Source: Calamus simplicifolius
Taxonomy: Eukaryota; Streptophyta; Magnoliopsida; Arecales; Arecaceae
Reading direction: 5' to 3'
Length of the DNA: 64,000 bases
Assembly: GCA_900491605.1 (NCBI GenBank)
Contig: UESW01005083.1
Span: 105,559 to 169,558 of the forward strand
Shown: piece by piece, positions 52,531 through 62,650 of the stretch
Numbering within the stretch: position 1 is the stretch's first letter
Layout of the letters: each line of letters starts with the position of its first letter
Made by a program: the position numbers and the translations under genes
The notes under the pieces: generated by a model
Databases searched by the model: none
What the model saw: the letters and a program-made list of their open reading frames with translations, nothing else
What the model was told of the DNA's origin: nothing

Positions 52531-52845
52531 TCAAAAACCACTCGGGCCGGCCACCGACCGCCGAGGTAGTTTTCCGGTAGCCCGCGATCGTAAGGATACC
52601 CCCGGACCGACGCAAGAAACCTCCGAGGCGGTTCAAGTCCTATGGTCTCGGCGGCCCCGAGTCAAACTCTCGGACCGGCCAAGCGACCCCCGAGATATTT
52701 TCAAAATAACTTTAGTAGTTCTGAGATCATAGACACCACGAACCGATGCGAGAAACCTCCGGTGGTTCTAGCCCTGTGGTCTCGGCGGCCCCAAGTCAAT
52801 GCTCGGGCCGGTCGCGAAACCCCCGAGGCGATTTTATTTTTGCCC
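52530..52845 (+). repeat. about 136-bp tandem repeat, two units
   Basis: CGCAAGAAACCTCCGAGGCGG near 52611 recurs as GCGAGAAACCTCCGGTGG near 52747, and GGTCTCGGCGGCCCC occurs in each unit. The spacing is about 136 bp. Confidence 0.75.
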
Positions 52846-52849
52846 CATC

Positions 52850-53330
52850 AATAAAGGCTACCCTTCGGGGTTTTAAAAAAGGACCCTGAGCCAGGTCAAA
52901 GTGCCCTTAGGTCACCCTCTGGGGTTAAAGGCTCCCGAGCATGTCCTACCACAGCGACTTTCGGGTCACCCTTCGGGGTTTCAAAAAAGGATCCTGAGCC
53001 AGGTCAAAGTGCCCTCAGGTCACCCTCCGGGGTTAAAGGCTCCCGAGCATGGTCCTACCACAGCGACTCTCGGGTCACCCTTCGGGGTTTCAAAAAAGAC
53101 CCTGAGCCAGGTCAAAGTGCCCTCAGGTCACCCTCCGGGGTTAAAGGCTCTCGAGCATAGTCCTACCACAGCGACTCTCGGGTCACCCTTCGGGTTTCAA
53201 AAAAGGACCCTGAGCCAGGTCAAAGTGCCCTCAGGTCACCCTCCGGGTTACAAGCTCCCGAGCATGGTCCCATCACAGCGACTCTCGGGTCACCCTCGGG
53301 GCTTCAAAGGACATCGGCAGCCCAAAAGAC
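52850..53330 (+). repeat. 108-bp tandem repeat, four units
   Basis: GACCCTGAGCCAGGTCAAAG recurs at 52882, 52990 (one change), 53098 and 53206, an exact 108-bp period. Because 108 is divisible by 3, an open frame of 161 codons (52901-53386) repeats the peptide LSQVKVPSGHPPG. I regard that frame as a consequence of the array. Confidence 0.93.
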
Positions 53331-53374
53331 ATAGACACCCAAAATCAGCACGAGAAACCCCCAAGGCAGCTATG

Positions 53375-55612
53375 TCTGGCCCCTAGCCAGCCCTCGGGCT
53401 GATCCTAGGTGGCCACAGGTATGTTAGGCCCCTAGCCGGCCCTTGGGCTGGTCCTAGGCGGCCACAAGTATGATAGGCCCCTAGCCGGCCCTCGGGCTGA
53501 TCCTAGGAGGCCACAGTCCTATTAGGCCCCTAGCCGGCCCTCGGCTGGTCCTAGGCGGCCACAAGTATGTTAGGCCCCTAGCCGGCCCTCGGGCTGGTCC
53601 TAGGCGGCCACAGTCCTGTTAGGCCCCTAGCCGGCCCTCGGGCTGGTCCTAGGCGGCCACAATATGATAGGCCCCTAGCCGGTCCTCGGGCTGGTCCTAG
53701 GCGGCCACAATCCTGTTAGGCCCTAGCCGGCCCTCGGGCTGGTCCTAGGCGGCCACAGTCTTGTTAGGCCCCTAGCCGGCCCTCAGGCTGGTCTTAGGCG
53801 AACACAATATAGGCCCCTAGCCAGCCCTCGGGCTGGTCCTAGGCGGCCACAGTCCTGTTAGGCTCCAAGTCGGCCCTCGGGCTGGTCCTAGGCGGCCAAA
53901 AATATGATAGGCCCCTAGCCGGCCCTCGGGCTGATCCTAGGCGGCCACAAGTATGTTAGGCCCCTAGCCGGCCCTCGGCTGGTCCTAGGCGGCCACAGTC
54001 CTGTTAGGCCCCTAGCCGGCCCTCAGGCTGCTCCTAGGCGGCCACAATATGATAGGCCCCTAGCTGGCCCTCGGGCTGCTCCTAGGCGGCCACAAGTATG
54101 TTAGGCCCCTAGCCGGCCCTCGGGCTGGTCCTAGGCGGCCAAAAGTATGATAGGCCCCTAGCCGGCCCTTGGGCTGGTCCAAGGCGGCCACAAGTATGAT
54201 AGGCCCCTAGCCGGCCCTCGGGCTGGTCCTAGGCGGCCAAAGTCCTGTTAGGCCCCTAGCCGGCCCTCGGGCTGGTCCTAGGCGACCACAGTCCTATTAG
54301 GCCCCTAGCCGGCCCTCGGGCTGGTCCTAGGCGGCCACAAGTATGTTAGGCCCCTAGCCGGCCCTCGGGCTGGTCCTAGGCGGCTGCAGTCCTGTTAGGC
54401 CCCTAGCCAGCCCTCGGGCTGGTCCTAGGCGGCCACAGTCCTGTTAGGCCCCTAGCCGGCCCTCGGACTGGTCCTAGGCGGCCACAATATGATAGGCCCC
54501 TAGCCGGTCCTCGAGCTGGTCCTAGGCGGCCACAAGTATGTTAGGTCCCTAGCCGGCCCTCGGGCTGGTCCTAGGCGGCCACAATATGATAGGCCCCTAG
54601 CCGGCCCTCGGGCTGGTCCTAGGCGGCCAAAATATGATAGGCCCCTAGCCGGCCCTTGGGCTGGTCCTAAGCGGCCACAAGTATGATAGGCCCCTAGCCG
54701 GCCCTCAGGCTGGTCCAAGGCGGCCACATTCCTGTTAGGCCCCTGGCCGGCCCTCGGGCTGGTCCTAGGCGGCCACAGTCCTGTTAGGCCCCTAGTCGGC
54801 CCTCGGGCTGGTCCTAGGCGGCCACAATATGATAGTCCTCTAGCCGGCCCTCGGGCTGGTCCTAGGCGGCCATAGTCCTGTTAGGCCCCAACCCGGCCCT
54901 CGGCTGATCCTAGGCGGCCACAGTCCTGTTAGGCCCCAACCCGGCCCTCGTGCTGGTCCTAGGCGGCCACAGTCCTGTTAGGCCCCTAGCCGGCCCTCGG
55001 ACTGGTCCTAGGCGGCCACAATATGATAGGCCCCTAGCCGGCCCTCGGGCTGGTCCTAGGCGGCCACAAGTATGTTAGGCCCCTAGCCGGCCCTCGGGCT
55101 GGTCCTAGGTGGCTAAAATATGATAGGCCCCTAGCCGGCCCTCGAGCTGGTCCTAGGCGGCCACAAGTATGTTAGGCCCCTAGCCGGCCCTCGGGCTGGT
55201 CCTAGGCGGCCACAATATGATAGGCCCCTAGCCGGCCCTTGGGCTGGTCCTAGGCGGCCACAAGTATGATAGACTCCTAGCCGGCCCTCGGGCTGGTCCT
55301 AGGCGGCCACAATATGATAGGCCCCTAGCCGGCCCTCGGGCTAGTCCTAGGCGGCCACAAGTATGTTGGCCCTAGCCGGCCCTGGGGCTGGTCCTAGGCG
55401 GCCACAATATGATAGGCCCCTAGCCGGCCCTTGGGCTAGTCCTGGGCGGCCACAAGTATGATAGGCCCCTAGCCGGCCCTCGGGCTGGTCCAAGGCGGCC
55501 ACAGTCGTTTTAGGCCCCTAGCCGGCCCTCGGGTTGGTCCTAGGCAGCCGCAGTCCTGTTAGGCCCCTAGCCGGCCCTCAGGCTGGTCTTAGGCAGCCAC
55601 AGTCCTGTTAGG
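53375..55612 (+). repeat. about 49-bp GC-rich satellite array, about 45 copies
   Basis: Each unit has the core TAGGCCCCTAGCCGGCCCTC then GGGCTGGTCCTAGGCGGCCA and a short variable spacer. Three spacer types recur: CAAGTATGTTAG/CAAGTATGATAG, CAGTCCTGTTAG and the shorter CAATATGATAG. The core forms an imperfect hairpin (CCTAG-CCGGCCC / GGGCTGGTCCTAGG). Units show few substitutions, indicating recent amplification or ongoing homogenisation. It directly follows the 108-bp array and ends at the AT-rich edge of the CACTA element. Confidence 0.95.
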
Positions 55613-55639
55613 CATGTTTTATTTTTAAATTTTTTATTA

Positions 55640-55923
55640 CTTTTATTTTCAATTTAATATTGTGACGCAATATTTGCGTCGCAATATTAAAACTTGTTTT
55701 CTCTAGGAAAATTATTTTTATTTTCTGGAAAAATGCGTCGCTAATGCGTCACAATATTTTTTAAATAATTATAACTGATAAAAATTATATTTTCTGAAAA
55801 TAATTGCGATGCAAATATTGCATCGCAAATATTTTATTTTGAATTTTTTTTACAAATTTTTTTTTCTAAAAATCATTGCGACGCAATATATGCGTCGTAA
55901 TTTTAGTATTTTTAAAAATATTG
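55640..55923. repeat. left subterminal repeats of CACTA element
   Basis: Four or more TGCGACGCA-type words occur as inverted pairs, for example ATTGTGACGCAA/TTTGCGTCGCAAT at about 55660-55690 and a TTGCGACGCAATATATGCGT pair near 55876. Confidence 0.85.
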
Positions 55924-56520
55924 CGGGTTCATCCACGCGTTCGGCGCGCGGTCATGCATATCTTGCTTCGTCGCCACAACGAACTCGGCCACCTCGGTGA
56001 ACTTGGTCGCAAGATTGTATCTGATGACCCGGCGAGCGTCACAGCGCCTGCACTGAACTTCACCGTTGATCTCTGTGATGTTTAGGGAGCGAAGGTCGAT
56101 GAGGGAGTGGACGATGGCGCGGCGGTCGGTTGCCCACGGGAAAGGAGGAACGACAGTATTGGATTAGTCGGCGCGGTGGGACCTGGGAGCGGTTGCTACG
56201 GGTGTGAAGCTGGTGGATTGGCGGCACTAACGGCGGTGGGGGCAGCGGCGGCGGAGGGGCCGGAGGTGAAGCGGGGGAGAAGAGGTGGCTGCTGGGCAGG
56301 GGGAGGAGATGAGAGGTATTGCGGTTGTGGCGGCAGTGGCGGCGGCGGTGGGAGAGGGGACGGAAGGGAATGGAACCTGGTGTTTGGAAGTGTAAGGCTA
56401 CGGCAATTGGGAGGAGAGAGGCTGAGGGCGAGAGGATCATCGTCTTGGTTCTAGCTGTGCTTCCTCTTTCGGTTTGTTTCGTCCATGATAGCTCTTCAGA
56501 GAATGAACAGCAAACAAGAC
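55924..56520 (-). pseudogene. captured DUF7086-type gene fragment inside CACTA element
   Basis: On the minus strand one frame (56148-55924) reads PPFPWATDRRAIVHSL, then NGEVQCRRCDARRVIRYNL, then DMHDRAPNAWMNP, and stops abruptly at the CACTA repeat boundary. This matches the conserved part of plant DUF7086 proteins (P-W-A-T-[ND]-R-R-A, C-x2-C, D-R-A-P-x-x-W-M-N-P). Upstream to about 56520 is a proline-rich N-terminus with a DDPLALSLSPP start-type segment, in a frame one base off, so a single-base shift near 56150 breaks the gene. The C-terminus is missing after MNP. It is a partial copy taken from a host gene; the function of the family is unknown. Confidence 0.68.
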
Positions 56521-56670
56521 ACAACCGGAAATAACGAAGAGTAATTAGCGTTAAGGTTAGGGTTCAAGAGGCTTAGAGGAGGAGGAGGATGATGATTAGC
56601 GTTCTTGAAAGAGGGAGTAACAGAGAGAAAACGGAAAGATTTGTGTTCTTGAAAGAGAAGGAAATAAGAG

Positions 56671-57092
56671 GAAAGATCTCGGACCATCGCGATGGATCCG
56701 ATCGGCGAAATCCGGCGGTTGCGATCGATCGAAGCCATGATCGATCCCGGTCGGCGATGACCGATCTCGGACCGTTGCGATCAATCCGATTGGTGACGAT
56801 CCGACGGTTGCGATTGATCGAAGCTATGATCGATCCCGATCGGCGACGATCGATCTTGGACCGTCGCGATTGATCCGATCGGCGATGATCTGATGGTTGC
56901 GATCGATCGAAGCCATGATCGATCCCGGTCGGCGACGACCGGTCTCACATCGTCGTGATCTATCTGATCGGCGTCGACCCGACGGTTGTGATCGATCGAA
57001 GCCATGATCGATCCTGATCGGCGACGACCGATCTCGGACCATTGTGATCAATCCAATCGGCGATGATCCAACGGTTGCGATCGACCGAAGCC
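56671..57092. repeat. 89-bp GATC-rich tandem repeat, about 4.7 units
   Basis: GAAGCCATGATCGATCC (with variants) recurs at 56731, 56820, 56909 and 56998, and a truncated form at 57087, an exact 89-bp period. Each unit holds several overlapping GATCGATC palindromes and a TCGGCGATGATCCGACGGTT segment. Open frames across it on both strands are repeat artefacts. Confidence 0.93.
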
Positions 57093-57099
57093 AGTAGAC

Positions 57100-57655
57100 C
57101 AAGATAGTTTCACGAGCACAGTGCCGCGGCCCTTCCGCTTCGCTTCTAGATGGTGCTTGGCTGCTCGTAGTCCCGTTGGGAAACTTTAAAAGGGTGGGGG
57201 GGAGTGTGAGTCGTGAAGAGAGCGAGGGGAGAGATGCCGAGAGCTCGCTATGGAGGAGGACTTCTTTCCTCGTTCCCCAAAAGCCTAATACTAGGGTTTC
57301 TCAGGAAACCGATTCCTCTACCTCCATCTCATCCACGTAAGGGGGCGACGGCGAGCTTTTCCTAGGGTTTCCAGAGAGAGATCTTCCTGTTGTTGGCGTG
57401 TTTTGTCTTGTTCGTGTTGCCGCTCCTGAGTGATCAATCAGAGCTAAGGATACTAGGGTTTTGGAGTTTGTCTTAGACGCGATTTCTAAAGGTTTGTTGT
57501 CTACCTTTTTAGGGCTTTTTTAGCCCCCGTTTTGGATCGTTTCTTTATTCTTTTTGGCCCCTGTTTATCTGTTTGGATGAAGTCTTTCTTTAGATGCTAG
57601 TCATTTAACTTTCGTTCTTCTTGTATCTTATCTCACTCCAGTTCTCATATGATTA
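57100..57655 (+). promoter_or_regulatory. promoter/5'UTR-like gene piece inside CACTA element
   Basis: GC-normal sequence with CTAGGGTTTC/TAGGGTTTTGG words (about 57290, 57363 and 57451), purine-rich leader-like stretches (GAGAGCGAGGGGAGAGATG near 57217) and T-rich intron-like DNA after about 57480. These are typical of plant 5' leaders and first introns of growth-related genes. ATG codons at 57234 and 57249 lead into short frames that I do not recognise. Most likely captured host DNA, possibly from a different gene than the DUF7086 piece. Confidence 0.35.
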
Positions 57656-57719
57656 GAGTTTAACACACACACATATATATATATATTAAAAAGAATATTC
57701 AGATTTCCTTAACAATATT

Positions 57720-58740
57720 TTAAAAATATTGCGACGCACAGATATGCGTCGCAATATTTTTATTTTATAATTCTTTTTAATATTTTATAAAATTTATTTT
57801 TTTAAAAAAAACATTGCGACGTAATACTTGCGTCGCTAAATAAAAAATTATTTTTATTAATTTACTATTTTATTGCATTGCTATTTAACATAATTAATTT
57901 TTTAAAAAACATTGCGACACACAGGTTTGCGTCGTAATTTTTTTATTTCATAATTATATTTTATAAAAATTAATTTTATTTAAAATAATTGCAATGCAAC
58001 TAGTGCGTCGCTAAATTAAAAATAATTTTCTAATTTTCTGGTTTATTGCATTGCTAATGCGTCGCTATTTAATATAATTAATTTTTTAAAAAATATTACG
58101 ACGCATAGGGTTGCGTCGTAATTTTTTTATTTCATAATTATATTTTAAAATTTAATTTTATTTAAAATAATTGCGACGCAGTTAGTGCATCGCTAAATTA
58201 AAAATAATTTTTCTAATTTTTTAGTTTATTGCGTCGCTATTTAACATATTTAATTTTTTTAAAAACATTGTGACGCACTGAGTTGCGTCGTAATATTTTT
58301 TTCTTATATTTATATTTTATAAAATTAATTTTATTTAAATTATTTGCGATGCAATTGGTGCGTCACTAATTAAAATAATTTTTCTAATTTTCTGGTTTAT
58401 TGCGTCACTAATGCATCGCTATTTATCATAATTAATTTTTTTAAAAATATTGCGATGCACTGAGTTGCATCGCAATATTTTTTTTCCATATTTATATTTA
58501 TAAAAAAATTAATTTAAAAATATTGTGACGCATTATTTATGTTGCTAAATAAAAAAATTAAATTTTTTTTATTTTCTGGTTTATTGAGTCGCTAATGCGT
58601 CGCTAATTGCATCGCAATGTTTTGTTATCACGGAGGCGTCGCAAAGTGGTCGCAATTTAGCGATGCATCATTGCGTCGCTAAATTTGCGTCACTATTTCA
58701 ATATGCATCGCTAAATTTGCGTCACTATTTCAATATTTTC
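57720..58740. repeat. right subterminal repeats of CACTA element
   Basis: Hairpin pairs such as ATTGCGACACACAGGTTTGC / GTCGTAAT begin at 57726, 57811, 57909, 58093, 58265 and 58447, mostly 172-184 bp apart. Between them are TTGCGTCGCTAAT(A)-type words. The period and motif density are much higher than on the left side. Confidence 0.88.
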
Positions 58741-58751
58741 TTGTAGTGATT

Positions 58752-59080
58752 GTAACTTTCCAAAAATCTAAAATAGACCTCAATCTGATCTATACAAAAG
58801 CTACATTTAACTCCCTCAAGCATTTATACCACTATCTTATGTTTTTGGGGTTTTCTTTATTTATGGTATTATTCATATACAACTGAAAACATTATAGAGA
58901 AAGTAAGAATAAAAATATCTTTATGAAATAATAAGTCGTATTCTTCTTAACATGGTCAAATTAGGACTTTATAACCTTTAAATCGTAGAGAGATTCTTTT
59001 AAGAGAATCAAATTCCTCAATTGTAAATAGGCATTAATAGGAGAGATAAGTATAAACTTTTTACATCTCATAGCTTTTGT
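58752..59080. other. spacer between CACTA end and gypsy element
   Basis: AT-rich and without a recognisable frame. It does not match the gypsy LTR at 62651-63561, so the expected 3' LTR is absent here. Confidence 0.5.
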
Positions 59081-59084
59081 TTAA

Positions 59085-60380
59085 TTAATTTCTATTTTCT
59101 TTCATTAAATACTTCACTAATTTGAGCATTAGGGATGACAACAAAGCATGATCTGGACATGGGAGGAAAATTTTAACTCCTCCCCAATCCATGCACACGG
59201 CGGTTAGGGGGAGGATAAACTCCTTCCCAATTTCACAGACCTTATATTCTTCCCCCTTAAAATAAATTTCATTCTCAAAATTTTTTTTACCAGATACATC
59301 AAAGAGTTGAGGATGCTTATCTTTTACTTCTAACTCCAATTCTCAAGTAGCCTCTCTTTTTGAGTTGTTGCTTCATTGTATCTTCACATAAGGTATAGTA
59401 CGATAGTGTAAAACCTGATCCTTTCTGTCCACAATCCACACTGGGTATTCATTATAAGTAAAGTCCTCTTGAAGATGCAATGGCTCATGCTCTACCATAT
59501 GATTTGGATCTGAAACATATTTCTTCAACATTGACACATGAAAGACATTGTGCACATTTGACAGAGTTGATGGTAATGCTACTTAATATGCCACCTCCCT
59601 AACTTTGTCTAAAATCTCAAATGGACCAATATTTGGGACTCAGTTTACCTTGAAGTCCAAACCTCATCACACCCTTGATAGAAGAAACTTTCAAGAACAC
59701 ATGATCACCGATTTGAAGTTCTAGCTTCCTCCTTCTATTGTCAGCATAACTCTCCTGTCTGCTCTGAGTTATGCGAAGATGTTCTTAAATTACTTATATT
59801 TTCTCCATAGTTTGTTGCACTAACTCGGGCCCCAAAAATTTTTGCTCACCAGCATCATCCCAACAAATTGGAGACCGACATTTTCTTCCATATAGTGCTT
59901 CATAAGGAGCCATTTTAATACTTGCTTAATAACTATTATTATAAGTAAACTCAATCAAGGCCAGATGACTATCTCATGCACCACCCAAATTTATAACAAA
60001 GGCTCTTAGCATATCTTCAAAGATTTGTATAGTCCATTCTGATTGTCCATTCGTTTGTGGGTGAAAAGCAGTACTGAAGCTCAACTTGGCGCCAAGTACT
60101 TTATAAAGACCTTTTCAAAACTAGGATACAAACCTATTATCCCAATCAGATACAATAGTCATTGGAATCCCATGCAGCCTCATAATTTGTTTTATGTACA
60201 TGCCTACCAACCTCTCCAAAAAGAATCCAATCCTAAATGGTAAGAAATGGGCTGATTTGGTCAACCGATCCATAATCACCCATACAGCATTACTATCCCA
60301 TGAAGTTCTCGGTAAGCCAATTACAAAGTCCATAGTGATATGCTCCCATTTCTACTGAGGAACATCAAGAGACTGCAATG
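59085..60380 (-). pseudogene. gypsy integrase and C-terminal region
   Basis: MDFVIGLPRT...VIMDRLTKSAHF (60333-60230) is the integrase core with its first catalytic Asp, followed by H-G-I-P-M-T-I-V-S-D near 60150. The region 60110-59600 is broken. VFHVSMLKKYVSDPNHMVEHE (59545-59480) and V-D-R-K-D-Q-V-L-H-Y-R form the C-terminal linker of chromovirus integrases. The last piece (K-H-P-Q-L-F-D-V-S-G-K-K-N-F-E-N-E-I) is the usual end of such polyproteins. A chromodomain W...E-A-T-W-E block is damaged. Confidence 0.78.
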
Positions 60381-60599
60381 GCCCAGCACGTCTTTGATGT
60401 TTAGCTTTCACTTGCTGACATACTAAGCACTGAGCAACATGAAGAGCTATGTTTTGTTTCATACTAGTTCATCAAAAGTTTTCTTCAGGTCATAGTACAT
60501 CTTGGTACCTCCAGGATGCATAGTATAGGCCGAACTATGTGCTTCGTCCAAAATCTCTTCTTTCAAATCTTTATTATTTGGTATACAAAGTCTATCCCC

Positions 60600-62130
60600 A
60601 AATCTCAGTGAACCATCCTCATGAATTTAAAACTCTGTTTGAACATCGGTCTCCATCATTTTTATAATCTTTTGTGACTCTGGGTCCTCCTTGTAAGACA
60701 TCTTAATTCTCTCTATTAGGATAGGTTGTACTGTAAGTACAGTAAGTTGAACCTTGGGATCATATATCCGAACCCCAATACTAGCTCTATCTAAATTCAA
60801 TAAAATATATTTTTGATTAGTTATCAGAGCTACCAATTCACCTGAAGATTTTCTACTTAAAGCATCAGCCACTACATTAGCCTTTTCTGGATGATAGTTA
60901 ATGGTCAAATCATAATCCTTTAATAATTCCAATCATCTTCTCTGCCTCAAATTCAATTCTTTCTAAGTAAAGATGTACTTCAAGCTCTTATGATCAGTAA
61001 AGACATCACACTATTCTTCATACAAGTAATGTCTCATATTTTTAAAGCAAACACTACCGCTACCAATTCGAAGTCATGAGTTGGGTAGTTCTGCTCATAT
61101 GATTTTTTAATTGTCTAGAGGCATAGGCAATCACCTTTCATTTTTCATTAATACACATTCAAGTCCTCTACGTGATGCATCACTATAGATGGCAAACCCT
61201 CCAATTCCAGCTAGAATAGTCAACACCGAAGCCATCACTAATCGTCTTTTCAATTCTTGGAAGCTCTTCTCACAATCCTCTGTCCATTCAAACTTCACTC
61301 ATTTTTGAGTCAAGCAAGTTAGAGGTATGGCAATACGAAAGAATCCTTCAACAAATCTTCGATAGTATCCTGCCAACCCTAAGAAACTGCGTACCTCAAA
61401 CACATTAAAAGGCTAGTTCCATGCAACCACAGCTTTCACTTTCTTCAGATCTATTGAAATACCTTCCTTAGAGATTACATGTCCGAGAAAAGCAATACTG
61501 CCCAACCAGAATTCACATTTAGATAACTTTGCATAGAGCTTCTCTTCCTTAAGAGTCTATAGTACTATCCTCAAATGTTCTTCATGTTCTTGTGAACCTT
61601 TTGAGTAGATTGGAATATCATCAATGAATACTACCATAAATCGATCTAAGTAATATTTGAATATCCGATTCATAAGATCCATAAATACAGCTGGTGCATT
61701 GGTTAAACCAAAAGGCATAACCAAAAACTCATAATGTCCATATCTTGTCCTAAAAGCTATCTTCGGTATATCTTCGACTTTTATCTTCAATTAATGGTAC
61801 CCTGATCAGAGATCAACTTTTGAGAATATTTATGCTCCTTGCAATTGATCAAACAAATCTTCAATTCTTCGTAAGAGATATTTATTTCATACAGTCATCT
61901 TATTCAGCTTTCGATAATCTATACATAGCCAGAAACTTCCATCTTTCTTCTTCACAAATAATACAGGAGCACCCCAAGGGGACACACCTGATCTGATAAA
62001 GCCCTTATCTAATAACTCTTGTAACTATTTCTTCAACTCTCTTAATTTTACTGGAGCCATCCTATATGCGGTCTTTGAAATTGGACCAGTACCAGGAATC
62101 AGATCAATAGAGAACCAATCTTCCTATCCA
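60600..62130 (-). pseudogene. gypsy reverse transcriptase-RNase H
   Basis: RT at about 62100-61500 has Y-E-F-L-V-M-P-F-G-L-T-N-A-P near 61725 and the active site V-V-F-I-D-D-I near 61630-61610; the usual I-D-D-I-L-I-Y-S reads I-D-D-I-P-I-Y-S. RNase H pieces lie at 61300-60900, ending with DYDLTINYHPEKANVVADAL (60915-60856), a near-universal gypsy motif. Many stops and frame changes. Confidence 0.82.
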
Positions 62131-62347
62131 GAGGAAACCCTAGTAACTCATCTGAAAAAATATTAGGAAACTCATTCACAACAGGAATATCCTCTGTGCA
62201 AAGCTCCTTTTGTTAGGTATACAGTATTGTAGCTAAATACCCTTCATAACCTTTCTTGAGAAGCTGCTTAGCCTGTACTGCCGATATCATTTTTAGTTGA
62301 GCAGATAACTTGCCACCTATACAGCTAAACTCAGCTTGCCCAAGATT

Positions 62348-62554
62348 TTAAAATTTCATTATTTTCTCAAAACAGTCAATTGTAACATGATAAGCTACTA
62401 GCCAATTCATCCCAAGAATCAAATCGAAATCATTTATTTCTAAAATTAACAAATCTGCCCTCATCTCTATATCCCCAATGGTTAATATGCAATCCTTACA
62501 CATTGACTCCACTAACATAATGTCTCCACTAAAATTTTTTTCACCCACTCTCAC
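62348..62554 (-). pseudogene. gypsy protease-region fragment
   Basis: The segment D-F-D-L-I-L-G-M-N-W-L followed by Y-H-V-T-I-D-C is the block that follows the retropepsin domain in gypsy elements (usual D-F-D-V-I-L-G-M-D-W-L). The catalytic D-S/T-G is not present in the open piece. Confidence 0.72.
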
Positions 62555-62630
62555 TTCGATCCTAAAATCCTAAACCATGTTTTTATGCCACTTCAGTCAC
62601 CATTTTTTTTTAATCCCGAATGATCATAAA

Positions 62631-62646
62631 CCAAGCTCTGATACGA
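62631..62646 (-). other. primer-binding site (Met-tRNA type), gypsy element
   Basis: The minus strand reads TCGTATCAGAGCTTGG four bases from the LTR end (...GGGGCATGACA). It differs from TGGTATCAGAGC at one position. Confidence 0.7.
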
Positions 62647-62650
62647 CTTC

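Larger units (their letters stand above)
55616..58748. mobile_element. CACTA (En/Spm) DNA transposon, left terminus not found, carrying gene pieces
   Basis: The right end ATTTTCTTGTAGTG (58735-58748) is the reverse complement of CACTACAAGAAAAT, the canonical plant CACTA terminus. Both sides carry dense TGCGACGCA/TGCGTCGCAA subterminal motifs arranged as hairpins (55655-55925 and 57720-58740), a hallmark of CACTA transposase-binding regions. Between them is non-transposon DNA: a DUF7086-like fragment, an 89-bp repeat and a 5'UTR-like segment. No transposase is visible, so it is non-autonomous. The left CACTA terminus was not found; the element appears to meet the 49-bp satellite directly, so it is truncated or its left end has been replaced. 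Confidence 0.8.

Noticed and set aside
52901..53386. 161-codon protein with repeated LSQVKVPSGHPPG
   Set aside because: The frame stays open only because the 108-bp repeat length is divisible by 3; no start context or homology seen.
53375..55612. CRISPR-like array of regularly spaced repeats
   Set aside because: Spacers are only about 11-13 bp, come in three recurring types and are not unique, and no cas genes exist; the genome is a plant. It is a satellite array.
56589..57102. Asp/Arg-rich frames on both strands
   Set aside because: Translation of the 89-bp GATC-rich tandem repeat.
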